A DNA stretch of 7,219 nt from NCBI GenBank assembly GCA_039934875.1, contig JBDTLH010000169.1, positions 1 to 7,219 of the forward strand, given 5' to 3'. The notes under the pieces were generated by a model. It was given only the letters and a program-made list of their open reading frames with translations. It was not told the origin of the DNA and made no database searches. Position numbers and translations under genes: made by a program. This DNA comes from JBDTLH01 sp039934875 (GTDB taxonomy: Bacteria; Acidobacteriota; Terriglobia; Terriglobales; Acidobacteriaceae). This document shows, piece by piece, positions 1 to 5,002 of this stretch. Each line of letters begins with the position of its first letter. Position 1 is the stretch's first letter.

Positions 1-270
1 CAAGGCGCGTTCGGCGTTATTCCCGCACATCTGAATGAACTTTCTCCCGACGCCGTGCGCAGCCTCTTTCCCGGCTTCGTCTATCAGCTCGGCGTCCTAA
101 TCGCTTCGCCCGCCGTCTCCTTCGAATTCATCTTGCGCGATCACTTCGGCTATCCCTGGGCGCTCACCATCTTCGAGCTTGCGGTAATCATCTCGCTGAT
201 CTTCATCTTCGCGCTCGGACCGGAACAACTAGGCCGAAGTTTTCGCGCCGCGCCGAAGCTCACAACATAG
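1..270 (+). CDS. MFS transporter, C-terminal end (partial)
   Basis: The reading frame is open from base 1 and ends at TAG 268-270, giving the last 89 residues of a protein whose start lies outside the window. The segment begins QGAFGVIPAHLNELSPD, then shows a hydrophobic stretch at about residues 22-40, a short loop, and a second one at about 53-72, followed by GPEQLG and a basic tail. This fits the last two transmembrane helices of a 12-helix major facilitator. The GxxGVIPAHLNELSP loop and the terminal GPE-x-x-G motif resemble the SHS (sialate/lactate:proton symporter) family as I know it. The substrate cannot be decided from the fragment; a monocarboxylate such as lactate is the best guess. 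A GTG at 55 is internal and not the true start. The HIT gene follows after 77 bp on the same strand. Confidence 0.75.
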   Translation, partial: QGAFGVIPAHLNELSPDAVRSLFPGFVYQLGVLIASPAVSFEFILRDHFGYPWALTIFELAVIISLIFIFALGPEQLGRSFRAAPKLTT

Positions 271-347
271 CCCTCTCTGAGAAGAGACGAGGCAGGTTCG
301 CAACACGCGCAGGACATTCTGCATCAGCTTACGCTGGTTCTCTTACT

Positions 348-764
348 ATGCCCTGCCTCTTCTGTCGCATCATCGCCGGTGAATTCGACGCAGCGTTGGT
401 TTACTCCGACCAGCATTGCGTTGCGTTTCTGGATCACCGCCCAGTATTCAAGGGCCATACGCTGCTGGTTCCAAGACAGCATATTCCAACGCTGGTCGAT
501 GTTCCAGCCGAGGAATTACCTTCGCTGATGAGAACGATGCAACTTCTGGCGGGTGCGGTAGAAGCGGGTTTAGGCGCAGATGGGACGTTTGTTGCCATGA
601 ACAACCGCATCAGCCAGAGCGTGCCGCACCTTCACATCCATATCGTCCCGCGGCGAAAAGGGGATGGCCTGCGGGGCTTCTTTTGGCCACGTACTAAGTA
701 TGCCTCTGCGGAAGAGGCGCATGAATACGCGGAAAGAATCCGTGACGCGATCGGTAACTTGTAA
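348..764 (+). CDS. HIT-family (Hint-like) nucleotide-binding protein
   Basis: This complete 138-residue protein has the usual length of bacterial histidine-triad proteins. It carries the signature HLHIHI at residues 94-99 (H94, H96, H98) within SVPHLHIHIVPR; the triad's last histidine is expected to be the nucleophile that attacks the alpha-phosphate of nucleoside phosphoramidates or dinucleoside polyphosphates. C3 and C6 near the N-terminus, with H45 and H94, match the structural zinc site seen in some HIT proteins. GHTLLVP at 36-42 and AMNN at 83-86 are typical core positions, and the C-terminal FFWPRTKY segment is common among actinobacterial and acidobacterial members. It is cytoplasmic, with no signal peptide or membrane segment. 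No clear Shine-Dalgarno sequence precedes ATG 348, but the N-terminus aligns well with the family so the start is likely right. It lies 77 bp after the transporter and may share its transcript. The physiological substrate is unknown, as for most of this family. Confidence 0.93.
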   Translation: MPCLFCRIIAGEFDAALVYSDQHCVAFLDHRPVFKGHTLLVPRQHIPTLVDVPAEELPSLMRTMQLLAGAVEAGLGADGTFVAMNNRISQSVPHLHIHIVPRRKGDGLRGFFWPRTKYASAEEAHEYAERIRDAIGNL

Positions 765-767
765 TCC

Positions 768-790
768 GTTCATTTGTAACCGGTAATTGC
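768..790. repeat. Left arm of imperfect inverted repeat between convergent genes
   Basis: The arm starts 4 bases after the HIT stop codon. Its reverse complement closely matches bases 897-920, which abut the stop codon of the convergent Lgt-fusion gene. Shared blocks are GCAA, TTACC, TTACAAAT and AAC, with about one gap and a few mismatches. The arms are about 106 bp apart, so each gene is followed by the same AT-rich element in its own reading direction. It could be a bidirectional end-of-gene element, or two insertions of one repeat family. Confidence 0.6.
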
Positions 791-802
791 AGGAGCAGCC
801 CG

Positions 803-815
803 GCGCCACTGGCGC
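803..815. terminator. Weak GC-rich hairpin in convergent spacer
   Basis: GCGCC (803-807), loop ACT, and GGCGC (811-815) form a perfect 5-bp stem in the spacer between the HIT gene and the Lgt fusion. It is symmetric and could act in both directions, but it is short and neither strand has a T-tract after it. It is only a weak terminator candidate; nothing better is visible in the 156-bp spacer. Confidence 0.2.
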
Positions 816-885
816 AGAATGACTTGCACGAGGATGACATGCCCTGAGGCACTCTCGCCCAAATACTGGATCATGCGACCGCGAC

Positions 886-915
886 ATTACCCGATTGCAA
901 ATTACCCGATTACAA
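886..915. repeat. Tandem 15-bp direct repeat, two copies
   Basis: ATTACCCGATTGCAA (886-900) is followed directly by ATTACCCGATTACAA (901-915), differing at one position. The pair ends 5 bp from the stop codon of the minus-strand Lgt fusion (TGA at 923-921). The second copy is also part of the right arm (897-920) of the inverted repeat whose left arm follows the HIT gene. Related words (CCGATTGC, GATTAC, AAAT) recur after the GH57 gene at about 2333-2356. Confidence 0.7.
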
Positions 916-920
916 ATAAC

Positions 921-2300
921 TCACTTTCTTCCTTCGCGGCGCTGCGCCATTACCATCCCCCGCGGCGTGGACAGCAAGACGACTGAAATCAATCCCTCCC
1001 GTTCCAGCTTCAACGCCGCCTCGCGCACCGTCTTCATGTGGGAGCTGGCATCATGCATCAGGATTACGCCCGTCGGCTTGATCTGAGGCAGAAAACGGCG
1101 CACCTCTTGCTCCCGTAACGGAGGATCGCTATCGCTGAAAAACAGATCGATTTCCCCGGTGACCGTCATCTCCAGCGAAGACTCATTGCGCAACTCAATC
1201 CATGGCCCCAGCCCCGACTGCACAACCCGCTGCAACGCGCGCGCATAGACCTTTGGGTCATACTCGCAGCTTATGATCTTTCCCGAAGCGTTCTGCTGCA
1301 GCGCCTCGGCAATCCACAGTGTGGAAACCGCGCTGAACGTCCCCGTCTCCACCACCAATTCCGGCTTCAAGGTGGTCACCAGGGTCTTCAGGAATTCGAG
1401 GACCTCATATTCGGCGGTCATGGAGTCGTACATCCGCCAGCGCTCCGGGCCGGGACATTCCGCGGTCGCCCGATGATATTCCGGCTGCAATACATCGCCC
1501 CGCTCGGCTTGATGCTGCAAGATCCTGTGCTCACCCTTCAACCCGCGAAATCGACGGCGAATGACCGCCAGCATCCCCAAACCCACCAGGATCGAAATCA
1601 ACGCCGCAGTCTGCGCGTTCGACATGCCGAAGAATATTTTGGGGTTGATGCGGATAAACTCAATCAAAAATCGCTCTAGCCCCATCAAGATTAAATAAAG
1701 TGCAAGTATCTCGCCCGCCGGACGCGGCCCGCGCGTCGCCTTCGCGCCCTGCTTCCACAAAAGCCAGCCAATCAGCAGCGCTGCAATGCACTCGAATATC
1801 GGAGTCGGCCACACCTTCACGCCAGGCGGTGTCGGCACGATCCCGTTAGGAAATGCCATGCCCATCCACGACGCAGTCGGCGTTCCATAATCTCCATCGC
1901 CGGAGATGAGGCAGCCGATCCTGCCGATGGCGTATCCCACAGCGGCTGCTGGAGCGCAGGCATCGAGAAAGCGCAGCAAGGGAATGCGATAATGGCGCGC
2001 CAGCAGAATCAACGTGATAATGCCGCCTAAGAACCCGCCAAACCATGCGAAGCCGGTACGGCTGAACAGCGTGCCGAAGGGATGCGTTAGCAGGTCAGCA
2101 GGCGTCTCGAACGAATTCCACAACTTCGCGCCTACCACTCCAGCCATGGCTGTGAACGCGACCACGGTCTGCACATCGGCTTTGAAGCCGCGCCTGCGAA
2201 AGTCCCGGGCCAGAACGAGATACGCGGCCACGAACGCCAGCCAAACCAATAATCCAAACGTCCCCAGCGCCAACGGCCCAACGTGAATATACGGATACAT
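921..2300 (-). CDS. lgt: Lgt-like prolipoprotein diacylglyceryl transferase fused to SAM methyltransferase
   Basis: This 459-residue ORF joins two domains. Residues 1-250 are a multi-spanning membrane protein (hydrophobic stretches near 8-30, 45-60, 84-101, 112-131, 166-183, 197-216 and 229-246) of the Lgt family, which moves diacylglycerol from phosphatidylglycerol to the lipobox cysteine of prolipoproteins. The signature region is GRIGCLISGDGDYG (126-139), and ERFLIEFIR (209-217) holds R210 and E214, matching the conserved Arg and Glu of E. coli Lgt. The usual Asn after GRIG is C130, and the HGG motif reads FGG (87-89), as in a divergent Lgt subfamily. Residues about 290-459 form a class I methyltransferase (O-methyltransferase/Methyltransf_24 type): VVETGTF (316-322) for SAM binding, CEYDPK (345-350), LFFSDSD (386-392) and MHDASSH (415-421). 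Lgt ends on the cytoplasmic side, which suits a SAM-dependent domain. No signal peptide or good Shine-Dalgarno is seen. It starts 73 bp after the GH57 stop. The target of the methyltransferase is unknown. Confidence 0.85.
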   Translation of the reverse strand: MYPYIHVGPLALGTFGLLVWLAFVAAYLVLARDFRRRGFKADVQTVVAFTAMAGVVGAKLWNSFETPADLLTHPFGTLFSRTGFAWFGGFLGGIITLILLARHYRIPLLRFLDACAPAAAVGYAIGRIGCLISGDGDYGTPTASWMGMAFPNGIVPTPPGVKVWPTPIFECIAALLIGWLLWKQGAKATRGPRPAGEILALYLILMGLERFLIEFIRINPKIFFGMSNAQTAALISILVGLGMLAVIRRRFRGLKGEHRILQHQAERGDVLQPEYHRATAECPGPERWRMYDSMTAEYEVLEFLKTLVTTLKPELVVETGTFSAVSTLWIAEALQQNASGKIISCEYDPKVYARALQRVVQSGLGPWIELRNESSLEMTVTGEIDLFFSDSDPPLREQEVRRFLPQIKPTGVILMHDASSHMKTVREAALKLEREGLISVVLLSTPRGMVMAQRREGRK

Positions 2301-2332
2301 AGGAAAGAACGAGTATATCGTCCTATCCCGCC

Positions 2333-2356
2333 CCGATTGCGATTACCAAATCACTG
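2333..2356. repeat. Short repeat word cluster after GH57 gene
   Basis: In the 73-bp gap between GH57 and the Lgt fusion, the plus strand reads CCGATTGC (2333-2340), GATTACC (2341-2347), then AAATCAC. The same words in the same order and orientation lie downstream of the Lgt-fusion stop codon (891-915). The element is inside the likely transcript of both genes. No T-rich terminator is visible here, so read-through from GH57 into the Lgt fusion is plausible. Confidence 0.45.
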
Positions 2357-2373
2357 GATGGAGGCGCATGCCG

Positions 2374-4614
2374 TTACCAGTAGTCTTGCGCGAGCTCCTG
2401 CAACTCTTCTTCATTGAGGACCGGCAATTCCATCCACCCTTCGCGAGGCAGCGAGTCCGCGGGAATGCCATGGAGCAGCCACAAGGCGCGCAGCCGGAGC
2501 GTCCCACGGGCGGTGGTCCCGAGGGCCGCCTGCTGCACTCGCACTTCAAGCGCATGGGTGAGACGGGCTGCGCTCTTCGCGAATTGCTCCGGGCCCAGAG
2601 TCGCGTCTTGATCGGCGTTGTTGTCCGCTGACAAAGGGCGTGAGAGCCACCAGCGCTTCACCGTCCGTCCTTCGATCAGCACGTGCAGCCTGGTGACAGC
2701 GGTGCGGCGGTGTGCGGCATCAACACTTTCTATCTCGATGACGAATTTGCCCATCTGGGGATCGGCGCCTTCAGCGAAATCAAGGCGCGCATAGAAGAAA
2801 CGTTCATCGAATCCCGCACAAAGAGCCGCGAACATGCGCACCCCACCATGCATTGCGCCCTGTGCGTGCGCCTCATAGGAGGCGGCCCCCAGCCAATCGA
2901 AGTAGCCGGCCCCTCCGCCGTTCATGCGCGGATGAATGAAGCGGGTCTGTGGCGCAACCCGCGCCGCCGCCCGCTGACCGGAAATCGGCGTGCTGAGTTC
3001 CTCCGGAGGCGCCGCGCCCAACGCACGATATACATTGCTCAGATGTTTGCGATAGAGGCCATCAAAATCGGAGTCGTTGGCGGTGTGGTGCTCGGGCCCA
3101 TACCACCAGTTCCAGTCACTGCCTTCGGCTATCAGCAACTCCTCGTGGGCGAGTGCGCGCTGGTCCTCTGGGGCGCGGGCGGCATGCCGCTCATAAAAAT
3201 CCCGGGCCGTATTCAGCAAGTCCCAGGAGCGGTTGTCTTCGGGCGCGCCGATCCAGACGTTGAAGTTGGCATTGATCCATGAGCCGGGCGTGACGTGGGC
3301 GAGGCGTCCGCAATCCGCTTCTTTGCTATTGCGAATGGCTGCTCCAATGCTCTCGGCATGGAGCTGCGGATCTGCTTCGACGCCGGCATAGAGGCGGCGC
3401 AGGAACTCGCGCCCGCTCCGGGGAAAGTGCTCCCATGCGTTTTCTCCATCGAGGATGACAGACACCACCGCGTCCCTGCCACTCGCAAGCACCGCCTCCG
3501 CCGATGCCTTTACCTGCGCGATGAAGTGCTCTGCCGCGATGCCCGCATCCATGCCGGAATAGACGAAGCCAATCAGATCAGAGAGGCTGTGGTCGCGGAA
3601 GACCAGGCTCATCTCCTTATCGGTATAGCTGTCGTTTGCGGGCTGCGTTGTCTCATACCGGTAAACGCGATAGAGATCAGACGCCGATCGAGGGTCCAGC
3701 TTGCCGCCCGAATCGCGTTCGAAGTAAGAGTTGAGGGAGCGTCCGAGCACGCCCTCATCGCTGGCCATCCATTGCACGCCGTGTCTGCGTGCAATCTCGA
3801 TCACCTCATTGGAGATGCTGCCTTCCGAAGGCCAGAGGCCTACCGGGCGCGACCCGAATGTTTGTTCTGTGAAGGCAAGCGCGCGGACGAGCTGTTCTTC
3901 GGCATCCTCGGGACGGCGAAAGCGTTGGCGCGGCAACGCGATCTCCGGCGCTGAGACGCGGCCAATATCCGTATCGCATAACAACGGCAGAATGGGATGA
4001 TAAAACGGCGTGGTGGAGATCTCGATTGCCCCGCGCTCCGATGCCTGCCTGTAGGCGGGCAAAACGGCAGCCAGCAGTTCCCGCTGTTTTTGCAGCATGA
4101 GTTGCTGGTCCGCGCGGTCGAATCCTCTGCCTTTGCGCACCAACTCCGCGACTTCAGGGTCTTCCAGCCAGCACTCGTCAAACCAGGCGAGTTGCGAGAA
4201 CACCTGCAGATCGGCGAAATTTTGCACACTCCACCGGGCCGCTATGCGCTGCACGTCTCGATGATCATTGCGCAGCTCGTGAAGTAATTGAGCATAACGC
4301 GGATAGCGCGCGATGAGGTTCGTCTCGTTCGCCTGAAAAAAATAATTGAGCGCGAACTGCCGTTCCGTTTCGCTGAGATCGGCGGCGGGCTTGGCGATCA
4401 CGTCATAGAAGGGATCCCGCGCGGTCGCATTCACGTAATCCTGAATTTGCGAAACCAGCGAGGGAACGAGATTAAAGGTCTGCCGTACTTGGGGAAATTC
4501 ATCGAGCAGTTTGACCATTCCGTAATAGTCTTTGAGCGCGTGCATGCGGACCCACGGCATGCGGTACTCGCCCGAAACCAGGTCTTTATAGAAGGGTTGG
4601 TGCATGTGCAACAA
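2374..4614 (-). CDS. Glycoside hydrolase family 57 alpha-glucan enzyme
   Basis: The ORF encodes 746 residues from a TTG at 4614 with the five conserved GH57 regions in order: HMHQPF (3-8); EISTTPFYHP (198-207); GLWPSEGS (259-266) with E264 as likely nucleophile; VILDGENAWE (386-395) with D389 as likely acid/base; and the aromatic GSWINANFN (444-452) and GSDWNWWYG (498-506) segments near the end of the catalytic part. Residues about 555-746 look like a beta-rich accessory domain. The HQP rather than HLP opening favours the alpha-amylase/amylopullulanase or 4-alpha-glucanotransferase side of the family over the branching enzymes; exact activity on starch or glycogen is unsettled. No signal peptide is seen, so the enzyme is probably cytoplasmic. 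The TTG start cuts into the first beta-strand and has no Shine-Dalgarno. A better N-terminus starts at ATG 4639 but is one base out of frame (see the 4613-4639 entry). The stop is TAA at 2376-2374. Confidence 0.9.
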   Translation of the reverse strand: MLHMHQPFYKDLVSGEYRMPWVRMHALKDYYGMVKLLDEFPQVRQTFNLVPSLVSQIQDYVNATARDPFYDVIAKPAADLSETERQFALNYFFQANETNLIARYPRYAQLLHELRNDHRDVQRIAARWSVQNFADLQVFSQLAWFDECWLEDPEVAELVRKGRGFDRADQQLMLQKQRELLAAVLPAYRQASERGAIEISTTPFYHPILPLLCDTDIGRVSAPEIALPRQRFRRPEDAEEQLVRALAFTEQTFGSRPVGLWPSEGSISNEVIEIARRHGVQWMASDEGVLGRSLNSYFERDSGGKLDPRSASDLYRVYRYETTQPANDSYTDKEMSLVFRDHSLSDLIGFVYSGMDAGIAAEHFIAQVKASAEAVLASGRDAVVSVILDGENAWEHFPRSGREFLRRLYAGVEADPQLHAESIGAAIRNSKEADCGRLAHVTPGSWINANFNVWIGAPEDNRSWDLLNTARDFYERHAARAPEDQRALAHEELLIAEGSDWNWWYGPEHHTANDSDFDGLYRKHLSNVYRALGAAPPEELSTPISGQRAAARVAPQTRFIHPRMNGGGAGYFDWLGAASYEAHAQGAMHGGVRMFAALCAGFDERFFYARLDFAEGADPQMGKFVIEIESVDAAHRRTAVTRLHVLIEGRTVKRWWLSRPLSADNNADQDATLGPEQFAKSAARLTHALEVRVQQAALGTTARGTLRLRALWLLHGIPADSLPREGWMELPVLNEEELQELAQDYW

Positions 4615-4639
4615 AAAAGCAAAGTCTGATCACCGGCAT
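4613..4639 (-). other. Apparent +1 frameshift at T6 run in GH57 N-terminus
   Basis: On the minus strand an ATG at 4639-4637 opens MPVIRLCF, then the frame enters a run of six T (4618-4613) and terminates a few codons later. With five T instead of six, the frame would read MPVIRLCFLLHMHQPFYKD and run straight into the GH57 ORF, restoring the first beta-strand that family members normally have before HQP. As written, the GH57 frame meets a TGA at 4632-4630 and has only TTG codons (4614, 4611) before ATG 4605. A homopolymer sequencing error is the simplest explanation; a real mutation or transcriptional slippage is possible. Confidence 0.7.
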
Positions 4640-4813
4640 AGCTGGTTTGATTGTAAGGGCTACGGATATGACTGCGGAAGAACGAGTAAACTCTCTGGAC
4701 GGGGAAATACTAAACACCAGGATTCCGCGTGATCACAGGCCCACCCGCAATCAGTTAAGGGTTTGGCTTAGGCTTATTCGAGTTAGCATTTCCCCGAGTA
4801 ATTCGGGCAGTTT

Positions 4814-4833
4814 GGTCGGCGAGGACGCCGACC
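4814..4833. repeat. REP-like hairpin 1 (8-bp stem)
   Basis: GGTCGGCG (4814-4821), loop AGGA, and CGCCGACC (4826-4833) form a perfect 8-bp inverted repeat. It is the first of three palindromes within 94 bp in the intergenic stretch between the cytochrome and GH57 genes. A weaker hairpin, CCCGA-GTAAT-TCGGG, lies just before it at 4793-4807. There is no T-tract, so a repeat-family origin is more likely than a classical terminator. Confidence 0.65.
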
Positions 4834-4856
4834 CGCCAGTCGCATCAGGCCCTCAG

Positions 4857-4868
4857 GGGCTAAAGCCC
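4857..4868. repeat. REP-like palindrome 2 (GGGCTAAAGCCC)
   Basis: GGGC (4857-4860), loop TAAA, and GCCC (4865-4868) make a compact palindrome preceded by CCCTCAG. I recall words of this type, paired with GGCTGAAGCC, from dispersed intergenic repeats of Acidobacteriota; that recollection was not checked against a database. Confidence 0.6.
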
Positions 4869-4887
4869 GATTTCCGGAGCGGCTCAT

Positions 4888-4907
4888 CCCCCGGCTGAAG
4901 CCGGGGG
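4888..4907. terminator. REP-like hairpin 3 (8-bp stem, TGAA loop), possible terminator
   Basis: CCCCCGGC (4888-4895), loop TGAA, and GCCGGGGG (4900-4907) form a perfect 8-bp all-GC stem. It lies about 95 bp downstream of the cytochrome stop codon, so on the minus strand it could end transcription of the barrel-cytochrome pair or protect the 3' end of the mRNA. No run of T follows on either strand, so Rho-independent termination is not well supported. It more likely belongs with the two palindromes at 4814-4833 and 4857-4868 as one repeat cluster. Confidence 0.5.
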
Positions 4908-4927
4908 TCTACCACAATCGAGGGCTG

Positions 4928-5002
4928 GCTGATTGCTGATTGCCACGTGCTGAATGCCACGTGCTGAGTGCCAAGTGCTGATTTGCCGAGTGCTGATTGC
5001 TC
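4928..5002. repeat. Tandem imperfect 14-bp repeat after cytochrome gene
   Basis: Four full units run head to tail: GCTGATTGCCACGT (4935-4948), GCTGAATGCCACGT (4949-4962), GCTGAGTGCCAAGT (4963-4976) and GCTGATTTGCCGAGT (4977-4991, one base longer). They are flanked by partial units GCTGATT (4928-4934) and GCTGATTGCTC (4992-5002). The array touches the cytochrome stop codon (TAG at 5004-5002). Two units contain the palindrome CACGTG (4944-4949, 4958-4963). The remaining part of the gap, 4640-4790, has no gene or clear site. Confidence 0.85.

Noticed and set aside
271..347. TCTCT-GAGA-AGAGA hairpin after the transporter as a terminator
   Set aside because: The stem is 5 AT/GC-mixed pairs with no T-tract, and the HIT gene follows closely on the same strand, so co-transcription is at least as likely.
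570..887. 105-codon minus-strand ORF opposite the HIT gene and spacer
   Set aside because: Antisense to a clear HIT gene, no recognisable motif, and it runs through the repeat-bearing spacer.
2683..3954. Two long plus-strand ORFs (199 and 219 codons) opposite GH57
   Set aside because: They are antisense shadows of a GC-rich gene whose minus-strand product has all GH57 motifs; their translations show no domain.
4648..4653. TACAAT on the minus strand as a -10 box for a near-leaderless GH57 transcript
   Set aside because: No convincing -35 hexamer at 16-18 bp spacing; a single hexamer match is too weak to annotate.
4647..4898. 83-codon plus-strand ORF in the intergenic stretch
   Set aside because: Its 3' half translates the hairpin cluster (GPQGLKPDFRSGSSPG), which is typical of translated repeats; there is no ribosome binding site or family resemblance.
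886..5002. Spaced repeats as a CRISPR array
   Set aside because: The repeats are 14-15 bp, directly tandem without spacers, imperfect, and no cas gene is present.
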